A DNA stretch of 64,000 nt from Pseudomonas sp. B21-056 (GTDB lineage: Bacteria > Pseudomonadota > Gammaproteobacteria > Pseudomonadales > Pseudomonadaceae): NCBI RefSeq assembly GCF_026016325.1, contig NZ_CP087203.1, positions 2,046,001-2,110,000 of the forward strand, written 5' to 3'. The position numbers and the translations under genes were made by a program. A model generated the notes under the pieces. The model made no database searches, was not told the origin of the DNA, and saw only the letters and a program-made list of their open reading frames with translations. Shown piece after piece: positions 55,047 through 64,000 of this stretch. Each line of letters begins with the position of its first letter. Positions within the stretch are counted from its first letter, which is position 1.

Positions 55047-55241
55047 ATGCCAAAGATGAAAACCAAAAGTGGTGCTGCCAAGCGGTTTCTGAAAACTGCC
55101 AACGGCATCAAGCACAAGCACGCTTTCAAGAGCCACATCCTGACCAAAATGTCGACCAAGCGTAAGCGTCAACTGCGCGGTAGCAGCTTGCTGCATCCGT
55201 CTGACGTGGCAAAAGTCGAGCGCATGCTGCGCCTTCGTTAA
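55047..55241 (+). CDS. rpmI: 50S ribosomal protein L35
   Basis: 64 residues: [20 protein letters not shown], then [27 protein letters not shown] lies 9 bases upstream. In E. coli the rpmI-rplT pair is translationally repressed by L20; a leader of 60 bp is present here but I could not fold the L20 target by eye. Confidence 0.97.
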   Translation: MPKMKTKSGAAKRFLKTANGIKHKHAFKSHILTKMSTKRKRQLRGSSLLHPSDVAKVERMLRLR

Positions 55242-55271
55242 TTTTTGGATCAAGAATAGAGGAAGTAACTC

Positions 55272-55628
55272 ATGGCTCGTGTAAAGCGTGGCGTCATTGC
55301 CCGTAAGCGTCACAAGAAAATTATGAAACTTGCTAAAGGCTACTACGGTGCGCGTTCCCGCGTATTCCGTGTTGCCAAGCAAGCCGTAATCAAGGCAGGC
55401 CAATACGCCTACCGTGACCGTCGTCAGAAAAAACGTCAGTTCCGCGCTCTGTGGATCGCTCGTATCAATGCTGGTGCTCGTACCAACGGCCTGTCTTACA
55501 GCCGTTTGATCGCTGGCCTGAAAAAGGCGTCCATCGAGATCGACCGTAAGGTTCTGGCCGATCTGGCAGTGAACGAAAAAGCGGCGTTTGCTGCGATTGT
55601 CGAGAAAGCTAAAGCCACCTTGGCTTAA
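55272..55628 (+). CDS. rplT: 50S ribosomal protein L20
   Basis: 118 residues: [39 protein letters not shown], an extended basic N-terminus that binds 23S rRNA early in assembly. AGAGGAAG precedes the ATG, 30 bp after rpmI. Confidence 0.98.
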   Translation: MARVKRGVIARKRHKKIMKLAKGYYGARSRVFRVAKQAVIKAGQYAYRDRRQKKRQFRALWIARINAGARTNGLSYSRLIAGLKKASIEIDRKVLADLAVNEKAAFAAIVEKAKATLA

Positions 55629-55643
55629 GTACCCCCGGCAGTC

Positions 55644-55671
55644 ACCTGGGCCCACCTCTGTGGGCCCAGGT
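55644..55671 (+). terminator. Strong hairpin after rplT
   Basis: 12-bp perfect stem (55644-55655 with 55660-55671), loop CTCT, with no T-run after it. It could be an RNase-resistant 3' end or a processing site between rplT and pheS. Confidence 0.55.
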
Positions 55672-55684
55672 GTTAAACGTCATG

Positions 55685-56754
<1,070 letters not shown>

Positions 56755-56789
56755 GTCGCAGCCCGTAACGAATCTATTAGGAGAGCAGG

Positions 56790-59168
56790 ATGAAATTCAG
56801 TGAACAGTGGCTGCGCGGCTGGGTAAGCCCGCAGGTAAGCCGGGACGAGCTGGTTGCTCGCCTGTCGATGGCCGGTCTCGAGGTCGATAGCGTGACGCCG
56901 GCCGCCGGCGAATTCAACGGCGTGGTGGTGGGCGAGGTGCTGAGCACCGAGCAGCATCCCGACGCTGACAAGCTGCGGGTGTGCCAGGTCAGCAATGGCG
57001 CGGAAACCTTCCAGGTCGTGTGCGGCGCGCCGAACGTGCGTCCTGGCCTGAAGATTCCGTTCGCCATGATCGGTGCCGAGCTGCCGGGCGACTTCAAGAT
57101 CAAGAAGGCCAAGCTGCGTGGTGTCGAGTCCAACGGCATGCTGTGCTCCCAGGCCGAACTGCAGATCGGCGAAGGCAACGATGGCCTGATGGAGCTTCCG
57201 GCCGATGCGCCGGTGGGCCAGGACATTCGTGAGTACCTGGGCCTGGACGATGCCAGCATCGAGGTCGACCTGACGCCTAACCGTGGCGACTGCCTGTCCC
57301 TGGCCGGTCTGGCCCGCGAAGTGGGCGCCTTGTACGACGCTGCGGTGGTTCGCCCGACGGTCGCGCCGGTCCCGGCAGTGCATGATGAAGTGCGTTCGGT
57401 CGAGGTCCTGGCACCGGCAGCGTGCCCGCGTTACCTGGGCCGGGTGATCCGTAACGTCGACCTGTCGAAGCCGACGCCGTTGTGGATGGTCGAGCGCCTG
57501 CGTCGCGCCGACGTGCGCAGCATCGACGCCGCCGTCGACATCACCAACTACGTGATGCTGGAGCTGGGTCAACCCCTGCATGCGTTCGATCTCGCCGAAA
57601 TCAATGGCGGCATCCGCGTGCGCATGGCCGAGGAAGGCGAGAAGCTGGTCCTGCTCGACGGCCAGGAAGTCACCCTGCGCAGCGATACCCTGGTGATCGC
57701 CGACCATTCCCGCGCCCTGGCCATTGCCGGCGTGATGGGCGGCGAGCACAGCGGTGTTTCCGCGTCGACTCGCGATGTATTCCTGGAAAGCGCGTTCTTC
57801 GATCAGATCGCCGTGGCCGGCAAGGCCCGCTCCTATGGCCTGCACACCGATGCCTCGCATCGCTACGAGCGTGGCGTGGACTGGCAACTGGCCCGTGAAG
57901 CCATGGAGCGCGCCACCGGCTTGCTGCTGGAGATCACCGGCGGCGAAGCCGGCCCGATCATCGAAACCGTCAGCGAACAGCACCTGCCCAAGATCGCACC
58001 GGTCACTTTGCGTGCCCAACGCATCTCCCAGATGCTGGGCATGGACATGGATGCCCCCGAAGTCGAGCGTCTGCTCAGTGCCCTGGGCCTGAACATCAGC
58101 GCCGACGGAGCAGGGCAGTGGCGCGTCGAAGTGCCAAGCCATCGCTTCGACATCAGCCTGGAAGTCGACCTGATCGAAGAACTGGCCCGCCTGTACGGCT
58201 ACAACCGCCTTCCGGTTCGCTACCCGCAAGCTCGCCTGGCTCCACAAGCCAAGGCTGAAGCCCGTAGCGACCTGCCGGAACTGCGCCGCCTGCTGGTGGC
58301 CCGTGGGTACCAGGAAGCGATCACCTACAGCTTCATCGATCCACGCCAGTTCGAACTGTTCAACCCGGGCGTCGAGCCGCTGTTGCTGGCCAATCCGATC
58401 TCCAACGACATGGCGGCCATGCGCTCGTCCCTGTGGCCGGGCCTGGTCAAGTCGCTGCAGCACAACCTGAACCGCCAGCAGGACCGCGTGCGTCTGTTCG
58501 AGAGCGGCCTGCGCTTCGTCGGCCAACTGGACGGCTTGAAGCAAGAGCCGATGCTGGCCGGTGTCGTCTGCGGCAGCCGTCTGCCGGAAGGTTGGGCGCA
58601 GGGTCGCGATGTCGTCGACTTCTTCGACGTCAAGGCTGACGTGGAAGCGGTACTTGGCTTCGCCGGTGCGCTCGACGCGTTCACCTTCGTGCCGGGCAAG
58701 CATCCAGCCTTGCACCCGGGGCAGACCGCGCGCATCGAGCGAGACGGGCGCGAAGTGGGTTATGTCGGCGCCATTCACCCGGAACTGTCGAAAGCCCTGG
58801 GCCTCGATCGTCCGGTGTTCGTCTTCGAGTTGGTCCTGGCCGAAGTGGCACTGGGGAAAATGCCGAAATTCCACGAGTTATCGCGCTTTCCTGAAGTGCG
58901 CCGTGACCTGGCACTGCTGGCTGACCGCGACGTTGCCTCCAGCGCTGTGCTGGACGTAATCCGTGAAAATGCAGGCGAATGGCTTACGGACCTCAGGCTA
59001 TTTGACGTGTATCAGGGTAAAGGCATTGATCCGCATAGAAAAAGCCTGGCAGTCGGCTTGACCTGGCAGCATCCATCGCGCACTCTTAATGACGATGAGG
59101 TGAATACCGCAACGCAGAACATCCTCACCTCGCTCGAAAACAGGTTGAACGCCACGTTAAGGAAGTGA
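56790..59168 (+). CDS. pheT: Phenylalanyl-tRNA synthetase beta subunit
   Basis: 792 residues (E. coli 795). Starts MKFSEQWLRGWVSP, then an OB-fold tRNA-binding domain (HPDADKLRVCQVSNG), the B3/B4 editing domain, B5, and the C-terminal anticodon-binding FDX-ACB domain (FPEVRRDLALLADRDVASSAV). AGGAG is upstream. Three bases separate it from ihfA. Confidence 0.98.
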   Translation: MKFSEQWLRGWVSPQVSRDELVARLSMAGLEVDSVTPAAGEFNGVVVGEVLSTEQHPDADKLRVCQVSNGAETFQVVCGAPNVRPGLKIPFAMIGAELPGDFKIKKAKLRGVESNGMLCSQAELQIGEGNDGLMELPADAPVGQDIREYLGLDDASIEVDLTPNRGDCLSLAGLAREVGALYDAAVVRPTVAPVPAVHDEVRSVEVLAPAACPRYLGRVIRNVDLSKPTPLWMVERLRRADVRSIDAAVDITNYVMLELGQPLHAFDLAEINGGIRVRMAEEGEKLVLLDGQEVTLRSDTLVIADHSRALAIAGVMGGEHSGVSASTRDVFLESAFFDQIAVAGKARSYGLHTDASHRYERGVDWQLAREAMERATGLLLEITGGEAGPIIETVSEQHLPKIAPVTLRAQRISQMLGMDMDAPEVERLLSALGLNISADGAGQWRVEVPSHRFDISLEVDLIEELARLYGYNRLPVRYPQARLAPQAKAEARSDLPELRRLLVARGYQEAITYSFIDPRQFELFNPGVEPLLLANPISNDMAAMRSSLWPGLVKSLQHNLNRQQDRVRLFESGLRFVGQLDGLKQEPMLAGVVCGSRLPEGWAQGRDVVDFFDVKADVEAVLGFAGALDAFTFVPGKHPALHPGQTARIERDGREVGYVGAIHPELSKALGLDRPVFVFELVLAEVALGKMPKFHELSRFPEVRRDLALLADRDVASSAVLDVIRENAGEWLTDLRLFDVYQGKGIDPHRKSLAVGLTWQHPSRTLNDDEVNTATQNILTSLENRLNATLRK

Positions 59169-59171
59169 CGT

Positions 59172-59474
59172 ATGGGGGCTCTGACGAAAGCTGAGATGGC
59201 GGAACGTCTGTATGAGGAGCTGGGCCTGAATAAACGGGAGGCCAAAGAACTGGTCGAACTGTTTTTCGAAGAAATCAGGCACGCTCTCGAAGACAACGAG
59301 CAGGTCAAATTGTCCGGTTTCGGCAATTTCGACCTTCGGGACAAACGCCAGCGGCCTGGCCGCAATCCGAAAACGGGAGAAGAAATCCCGATCACGGCTC
59401 GCCGTGTGGTCACCTTTCGTCCAGGGCAGAAGTTGAAGGCCCGAGTTGAGGCTTATGCTGGAACCAAGTCATAA
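59172..59474 (+). CDS. ihfA: Integration host factor alpha subunit
   Basis: 100 residues: [32 protein letters not shown], then the arm motif [29 protein letters not shown] with the DNA-bending proline in RNPKTGE. It forms the IHF heterodimer with IhfB. GGAAGT lies upstream, within the end of pheT. The stop overlaps the MerR-type gene. Confidence 0.98.
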   Translation: MGALTKAEMAERLYEELGLNKREAKELVELFFEEIRHALEDNEQVKLSGFGNFDLRDKRQRPGRNPKTGEEIPITARRVVTFRPGQKLKARVEAYAGTKS

Positions 59475-59811
59475 CGACGAACTACCCGTCATCCCGGGCA
59501 AACGCTACTTCACCATTGGTGAAGTCAGCGAGCTGTGTGCGGTAAAACCACACGTGCTGCGTTATTGGGAGCAGGAGTTTCCTCAGCTCAACCCGGTCAA
59601 GCGCCGCGGAAACCGCCGGTACTATCAACGCCAGGACGTGTTGATGATCCGGCAGATCCGCGCGCTGCTGTACGATCAGGGCTTCACCATCGGCGGCGCG
59701 CGCCTGCGCCTCTCCGGTGACGAGGCCAAAGACGACACAACCCAGTACAAACAGATGATCCGCCAGATGATCGCCGAGCTTGAAGATGTGCTGGTGGTGC
59801 TCAAGAAATAA
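59455..59811 (+). CDS. MerR family transcriptional regulator
   Basis: 118 residues. N-terminal winged helix typical of MerR ([25 protein letters not shown], then [26 protein letters not shown]), followed by a short helical tail without metal-binding cysteines. The ATG at 59455 lies inside ihfA (20-bp overlap). Genes of this type are always found after ihfA in Pseudomonas; its targets are not known to me. Confidence 0.9.
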   Translation: MLEPSHNDELPVIPGKRYFTIGEVSELCAVKPHVLRYWEQEFPQLNPVKRRGNRRYYQRQDVLMIRQIRALLYDQGFTIGGARLRLSGDEAKDDTTQYKQMIRQMIAELEDVLVVLKK

Positions 59812-59852
59812 ATTTCTGCTTTTAAATACTTCCAGTTTTCAAAAGCTTGCGA

Positions 59853-59885
59853 TATATTCCTGAGCGTTCCGCTGAGAAGCGGAAC
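59853..59885 (+). promoter_or_regulatory. Likely tRNA-Pro promoter element and hairpin
   Basis: TATATT (59853-59858) is a good -10 about 44 bp before the tRNA; a -35 is weak. An 8-bp stem GTTCCGCT/AGCGGAAC (59866-59873, 59878-59885) lies between it and the tRNA. Confidence 0.35.
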
Positions 59886-59901
59886 AAGATTCACGCCTAG
59901 T

Positions 59902-59978
59902 CGGGGCGTAGCGCAGTCCGGTAGCGCACTAGCATGGGGTGCTAGGGGTCGAGTGTTCGAATCACTCCGTCCCGACCA
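59902..59978 (+). tRNA. tRNA-Pro (anticodon GGG)
   Basis: 77 bases folding as a cloverleaf: acceptor stem CGGGGCG with CGTCCCG, D arm AGCGCAGTCCGGTAGCGC, anticodon stem CTAGC/GCTAG closing the loop ATGGGGT (anticodon GGG), T arm GAGTGTTCGAATCACTC, and encoded CCA. It is the usual companion of the pheST-ihfA-merR block in Pseudomonas. tRNA 3' ends such as this are common integration sites. Confidence 0.97.
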
Positions 59979-59986
59979 TATAATTC

Positions 59987-60028
59987 AAGGGGTTGCGAGA
60001 TTTTATCTCGCGACCCCTTTTTATTTTT
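59987..60028 (+). terminator. Terminator after tRNA-Pro
   Basis: A 14-bp stem (59987-60000 with 60006-60019, one G-U pair), loop TTTTA, followed by TTTATTTTT. The rest of the gap to 60148 shows no feature. Confidence 0.9.
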
Positions 60029-60148
60029 AGGCGTTTTTACCCCTACAAAAGCTCTGGCTCTTGGTGGAATCTTCAGCTGATACAAAGGTCATGGCGCGAG
60101 AAGAGTGCCTCGCTGTGTCCTGGTCGCTCGAGCAGAAGGGGACGACCG

Positions 60149-61063
60149 TTAAAGAGCCTTTTCCGGCGCCGGTTGGTCGTTGGGGTGGGCGATGATTGTT
60201 TTGAGTTCTACGCTCATGGGGAATTTGAGATTCAAGCCTTTGGGAGGGATGGGCTGAGTAAACCATTTATCGTAGATGGCGTTGATTTCGCCCGAGACGA
60301 AAAGTGACTTGATCGAGTCATCCACGACTTTTTTGAGATCCGGATCACCCCGACGCATTGTGCAACCATAGATTTCGTTGGATTGCGGGGTACCGGTCAC
60401 CACCCAATCTTCCGGTTTCTTTGCCTTGGCCATCTCGCCCGCCAGCAATGCGTCGTCCTGCATAAACGCAATGGCGCGGCCGGACTCGAGCATTTGGTAA
60501 GACTCACCAATGTCTTTGGCAGAGATTACGTTCATGTTCATCTTTTTCTCGGCATTCATGACCTTGAGCATCCGCTCGGCAGTGCTGCCAGCAGTGGTCA
60601 CCACGCTCTTGCCATTGAGATGGTCAAAGTCTTTGTAGGTCGAATCCTTTCGGACCAACAGTCGAGTGCTGGCTTCGAAGATGCCGACTGAAAATTCGAC
60701 TTGCTGCGCCCTCTCTGCGGTATTGGTTGTAGAACCGCACTCCAGATCGACAGTACCGTTTTGCACAAGCGGGATGCGCGTTTGTGACGTCACCAGGTTG
60801 TACCGTACGTTCAGCTCGGGCATCTCAAGTTCCTGCTTGATAGCGTCGACAATTTTCAATTGGATGTCATGGGAGTAGCCAACTGGTTTGCCGGAAGCGT
60901 CGGCGATGTAGGAGAACGGAATTGAAGAGTCTCGGTGCCCCAGGGTTATGGTCCCCGAGTTCTTGATTTTTTTAAGTGTACCGGTAAATTCGGCAGCCAT
61001 CGCTGGCATGAAGGTTAACGCCGCAGTCAGAGTAACGCCCAGCATTGCAGGGAAGACTCGCAT
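60149..61063 (-). CDS. Glutamate/aspartate-type ABC transporter solute-binding protein
   Basis: 304 residues with a signal peptide (LTFMPAMAAE). SBP family 3 signatures: IKNSGTITLGHRDSSIPFSYIADASGKPVGYSHDIQLKIVDAIKQEL (the Arg and Ser of an amino-acid site), ECGSTTNTAERAQQVEFS, and a C-terminal MRRGDPDLKKVVDDSIKSLF. It resembles GltI-type binding proteins for dicarboxylic amino acids. I start at the ATG (61063) with GAGGAG before it; the frame extends to 61111. No permease or ATPase gene is in the window, so it must use a transporter encoded elsewhere. Base composition here is more A+T-rich than the core genes. Confidence 0.85.
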   Translation of the reverse strand: MRVFPAMLGVTLTAALTFMPAMAAEFTGTLKKIKNSGTITLGHRDSSIPFSYIADASGKPVGYSHDIQLKIVDAIKQELEMPELNVRYNLVTSQTRIPLVQNGTVDLECGSTTNTAERAQQVEFSVGIFEASTRLLVRKDSTYKDFDHLNGKSVVTTAGSTAERMLKVMNAEKKMNMNVISAKDIGESYQMLESGRAIAFMQDDALLAGEMAKAKKPEDWVVTGTPQSNEIYGCTMRRGDPDLKKVVDDSIKSLFVSGEINAIYDKWFTQPIPPKGLNLKFPMSVELKTIIAHPNDQPAPEKAL

Positions 61064-61158
61064 CAAAAGCTCCTCATAAGGGTGGGGCGAGTCTTTTTCT
61101 GACTCGCCCATCTTTGGCTCAGCGGACGTTTTCGCTGGGCCTGGCGACTTGCTTGTTG

Positions 61159-62550
61159 TTAGTGACGGTCCAGCCAGACGGTCTGTGCATTACAGAATTC
61201 GCGCACACCGAAATGCGACAGCTCACGGCCAAACCCGCTTTTCTTTACACCGCCGAAGGTGACGCGTGGGTCGGTTGCGCAATAGCCATTGATGAACACG
61301 CCTCCGGTTTCCAGTTCGCCGGCCAGCTTCTGGGCCAGTTGGACATTGCGTGTGTAGATGGTCGAGGCGAGCCCGAATTCACTGTCATTGGCCAGTTCCA
61401 GGGCATGTGCGGCGTCCCGCGCAGTGATGATCGATGCCACGGGTCCAAACAATTCTTGTTTGAACGAGGTCATCTGGTCGGTGACATCACCGAACACCGT
61501 AGGCTCGTAGAAGTTTCCAGGCCCTTCAGCCTTTCTGCCGCCCAACAACAAGGTCGCGCCTTCTTCCAGGGTATCCTGGACCTGACGATCTAGTTCATCG
61601 CGCAGATCAAAGCGGGCCATGGGTCCGATGTAAGTGTCTGTGGCCAGTGGATCGCCAATGACCAACTTGCAGGTGGACTCGACAAACTTGCGGGTAAACT
61701 CCTCGACAACGCCTTGCTCGACAATCAGGCGTTTGGCAGCCGCGCAGACTTGTCCGGTGTTTTGATAGCGGCCAATCACAGCGGCTTTGACGGCTTCGTC
61801 TAGGTCGGCGTCGTTGAGCACAATGAATGGATCTGAGCCACCCAGTTCCAACACGCACTTCTTCAAGGCTGCACCCGCCTGCGCGCCAATAGCCATGCCA
61901 GCTCGAACACTGCCAGTGAGCGTCACTGCGGCGATGCGAGGATCTGCTATCGCAGTGGAGACACCGTCGGGCGTGACATTGATGACTTCGAACACACCTT
62001 CAGCAAAGCCGGCGTGCTTGAACGCGTCTTGCAGCAAATAGGCGCATCCCATCACGTTCGGCGCATGTTTGAGGACGTAGGTATTGCCGGCAATCAACGC
62101 CGGAACGGCGCCGCGCAGCACCTGCCAGACGGGAAAGTTCCACGGCATCACGGCGAGAATCGGGCCCAGTGGACGATATTCAATTCGTGCCTTTGCGCCC
62201 TCAACCTGTGTGGGTTCGGCGGTCAGCATGGCGGGGCCGTGTTCGGCGTACCACTCGCAGAGCTGCGCGCACTTTTCAATTTCACCGCGCGCCTGCGTGG
62301 TGGGTTTGCCCATCTCTTGAGTGATCATCTTCGCCATCGCTTCTGCGTTGTCGCGTAATGCCCTGGCCAGAGCGATCAGCGCCTGCGCACGTTTTTCGAC
62401 GGAGTGGCTACGCCAGATGGAAAACCCGGTAATAGCTCGTGACAGTGAAGCCTCCAGTTCAGGTGTGGAATCGAAGAGGTAGTGGCCGATCTGCTCACCA
62501 TTGGCGGGGTTGATCGAAATGGCATGGGTAAGGCTGGAAACGTTAGTCAT
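61159..62550 (-). CDS. NAD(P)-dependent aldehyde dehydrogenase, succinate-semialdehyde type
   Basis: 463 residues. Oxidises an aldehyde to a carboxylate. Motifs: PLGPILAVMPWNFPVWQVLRGAVPAL, catalytic Glu in LELGGSDPFIVL, catalytic Cys in NTGQVCAAAKRLI, and the C-terminal KSGFGRELSHFGVREF. Closest resemblance is to Sad/GabD-like succinate-semialdehyde dehydrogenases. The start MTNVSSLTHAIS is used, with AGGA upstream. It lies 95 bp before the binding-protein gene and 60 bp after the CitE-like gene, all on one strand. Confidence 0.88.
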   Translation of the reverse strand: MTNVSSLTHAISINPANGEQIGHYLFDSTPELEASLSRAITGFSIWRSHSVEKRAQALIALARALRDNAEAMAKMITQEMGKPTTQARGEIEKCAQLCEWYAEHGPAMLTAEPTQVEGAKARIEYRPLGPILAVMPWNFPVWQVLRGAVPALIAGNTYVLKHAPNVMGCAYLLQDAFKHAGFAEGVFEVINVTPDGVSTAIADPRIAAVTLTGSVRAGMAIGAQAGAALKKCVLELGGSDPFIVLNDADLDEAVKAAVIGRYQNTGQVCAAAKRLIVEQGVVEEFTRKFVESTCKLVIGDPLATDTYIGPMARFDLRDELDRQVQDTLEEGATLLLGGRKAEGPGNFYEPTVFGDVTDQMTSFKQELFGPVASIITARDAAHALELANDSEFGLASTIYTRNVQLAQKLAGELETGGVFINGYCATDPRVTFGGVKKSGFGRELSHFGVREFCNAQTVWLDRH

Positions 62551-62610
62551 GGCACCGTCCTGCGAGGTGGGAATGATTGCTCGGCTTCGTAGCAAACTGC
62601 CGCCGCTGAA

Positions 62611-63426
62611 TCAGGTTGCGCGCGCCAGAATGGAGCGCGCGCGACCAATGACCGGTGCGTCGACCATTTGCCCATCCAGCACGAAGACGCCTTCACCTGA
62701 GCTGGCGGCTTCGATAATGCGTTGCGCCCAGCGCAATTCCTCAGGGCTTGGTTCTAACGCCTGATGGATGATTGCCACCTGGCTCGGATGGATACATAAC
62801 GCGCCACCAAACCCCATGTCGCGGGCAAACTGAACGGTGCTATGCAGGCCGACGGTGTCCTGTATGGAAGGAAACACGCCATCCAGCGCCGGAGCGAGGC
62901 CGGCCACACGAGTCGCGAGCAGTACTGCGTATCGAGCGTGACTCAGGATCTCTTCGGCGGCATGGCTACCGGTGGTCAAGTTCAGGTCTAAGCCCAGATC
63001 GAGGCTTCCGAACGACAAGCGCTCAATACCCTGGGCCTGGGCAATCGCTTGGAGTTCGGCCAGGCCCTTGGCGCTTTCGATGATGGGCCAGATCGGCTTT
63101 TGGGTATTGGCAGCCGTGAGGACGTGCTCCGCGCTTTCTGCTTTGGGCAGCAAAACTCCGATCACGCCGGCGTGTCGTCGACAAAGCTCCAGATCTGCTA
63201 CGTGGGCCCAGTGATCCGGGGCATTCACTCGCACCAGAATCGGGGCGTCCGGATTGTCACTCAAGAAGCGCTCCAGGTTATCCCTGGCCTGTTCCTTGAG
63301 GTTTTCCTGCACGGCATCTTCCAGATCAACAATGACCCGGTCCGCACCGGTGGTGATGGCTTTGGGTATGCGCTCTGGACGAGTGGCCGGCACAAACAGG
63401 GCGGAGCGAACAATGGACGTATTCAT
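62611..63426 (-). CDS. CitE-like CoA-ester lyase (HpcH/HpaI family)
   Basis: 271 residues. Family features: RSALFVPATRPERIPKAITTGADRVIVDLEDAV (Mg-binding Asp-Glu), VLLPKAESAEHVLTAA, IIESAKGLAELQAIA (catalytic-site Glu) and ALCIHPSQVAIIHQAL. Such free-standing CitE-like proteins cleave citramalyl-CoA, malyl-CoA or similar esters. The start overlaps the stop of the MaoC-like gene (ATGA). Together they look like a hydratase plus a lyase acting in sequence on an unsaturated dicarboxyl-CoA. Confidence 0.85.
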   Translation of the reverse strand: MNTSIVRSALFVPATRPERIPKAITTGADRVIVDLEDAVQENLKEQARDNLERFLSDNPDAPILVRVNAPDHWAHVADLELCRRHAGVIGVLLPKAESAEHVLTAANTQKPIWPIIESAKGLAELQAIAQAQGIERLSFGSLDLGLDLNLTTGSHAAEEILSHARYAVLLATRVAGLAPALDGVFPSIQDTVGLHSTVQFARDMGFGGALCIHPSQVAIIHQALEPSPEELRWAQRIIEAASSGEGVFVLDGQMVDAPVIGRARSILARAT

Positions 63427-64000
63427 GGTGTTTCTCCTGCGCTGAACTCGACTTCGCCGATCTGCGCTGCACCGTCCTGATTGCCTGCCCAGAGCTGTGC
63501 CTTGCCGCTATCTATCAGCCGTCCGCCGACTTCGAAAGGGTGAGGCGAAATCAAAGGCCGGACGCCACGGAAGGTGAAGCGCTTCAAGCGCACGTTCGGG
63601 TGCGCTTTGGTAAAGGCACGCAGATTCAGGGTGGCGATCAAAGGACCATGCACCACCAATCCCGGGTAACCTTCGGTCTCTGTGACGTATGGCCAGTCAT
63701 AGTGAATTCGATGGCCATTGAAGGTGACGGCGGAGTAGCGGAACAGCAGGGTCGCTGAGGGCTCGACCCGTGCCTGCCATTGGCTTTCAGGGAGTGCTTT
63801 GGTGTCGCTCAGTTTGGGAGGAGTGGGTTCACGGTAAACAATGTCCTGTTCATCTTGCAGGGCGCGTTGGCCGTCCTGGAAAAACTCATGGCGTACCGTG
63901 ACGAACAGTAAGGAACCCGTGCGACCGTGCTTCTCCTCGACGTTGAGAATGGTCGATACACAGGTTACTTCAGCCTCCACCTTTAACGGCTGGTAAAACT
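63423..64000 (-). CDS. MaoC/HTD2-like acyl-CoA hydratase, partial (5' end outside window)
   Basis: At least 192 codons, open to the right edge, so the N-terminus is missing. The visible part has FRYSAVTFNGHRIHYDWPYVTETEGYPGLVVHGPLIATL, the hot-dog hydratase motif with catalytic Asp/His (HRIHYDWPY and LVVHGPL). It resembles mesaconyl-C4-CoA and itaconyl-CoA hydratases. A GTG at 63980 is the first start-like codon but upstream residues (FYQPLKVEAEV) fit the same domain. It is translationally coupled to the CitE-like gene. Confidence 0.85.
   Translation of the reverse strand, partial: FYQPLKVEAEVTCVSTILNVEEKHGRTGSLLFVTVRHEFFQDGQRALQDEQDIVYREPTPPKLSDTKALPESQWQARVEPSATLLFRYSAVTFNGHRIHYDWPYVTETEGYPGLVVHGPLIATLNLRAFTKAHPNVRLKRFTFRGVRPLISPHPFEVGGRLIDSGKAQLWAGNQDGAAQIGEVEFSAGETP

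Overview
The window is a high-GC chromosomal segment of a Pseudomonas, most likely from the P. fluorescens group. The evidence is the gene content and order (mfd next to a long-form GAPDH gene; thrS-infC-rpmI-rplT-pheST-ihfA-merR-tRNA-Pro; glnS-cysS), a CsrA-family protein that reads as RsmE, and many REP doublets of the form GTGGGAGCGAGCCTGCTCGC scattered between genes. Most of it is core genome. Accessory-looking parts are the A+T-rich patch around an orphan hcp (about 15.7-16.9 kb) and the catabolic cluster beyond tRNA-Pro (60.1-64 kb).

Layout. 0-4.5 kb: two convergent SNF2-type helicase genes, the left one cut by the window edge, sharing a nearly identical 1.1 kb inverted repeat. 4.5-10.2 kb: csiV and mfd in one operon with the second helicase gene, divergent from a 482-residue GAPDH. 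10.2-10.9 kb: a REP array. 10.9-15.7 kb: an AttEFGH-like ABC exporter with a lipocalin-like lipoprotein and two small genes. 16.1-24.4 kb: orphan hcp, hglS (2-oxoadipate dioxygenase/decarboxylase, lysine catabolism), a membrane-anchored hydrolase, an exported M20 peptidase, a PstS-OmpA fusion, xthA and a GNAT protein. 24.4-29.8 kb: tamA-tamB. 30-35 kb: a MarR-controlled tripartite EmrAB-type efflux operon. 35-40 kb: lpxH, ppiB, glnS, cysS and a 133-bp tandem REP array. 40-43 kb: a DUF2214 protein, rsmE, a SPOR lipoprotein, and endA with a DUF1654 gene behind a LexA-type box. 43-50 kb: a ribose operon (rbsBACRKD) ending in an exported nucleoside hydrolase. 50-52.1 kb: small proteins, including an I78-type inhibitor lipoprotein and a cold shock protein. 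52.5-59.8 kb: the translation operon. 59.9 kb: tRNA-Pro(GGG). 60.1-64 kb: a solute-binding protein, an aldehyde dehydrogenase, a CitE-like lyase and a MaoC-like hydratase that runs off the right edge.

How the genes work together. The ribose operon plus its nucleoside hydrolase suggests salvage of ribose from extracellular nucleosides. The efflux operon has a promoter whose spacer is filled by a MarR-type palindrome. The thrS leader carries two hairpins whose 7-nt loops show threonine anticodon triplets (UGU and GGU); the second lies just upstream of the ribosome binding site, which is the arrangement of a translational autoregulatory operator. No complete mobile element, CRISPR array, rRNA gene or prophage was seen.

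All functional calls come from reading sequence and remembered family features. No database search was run.
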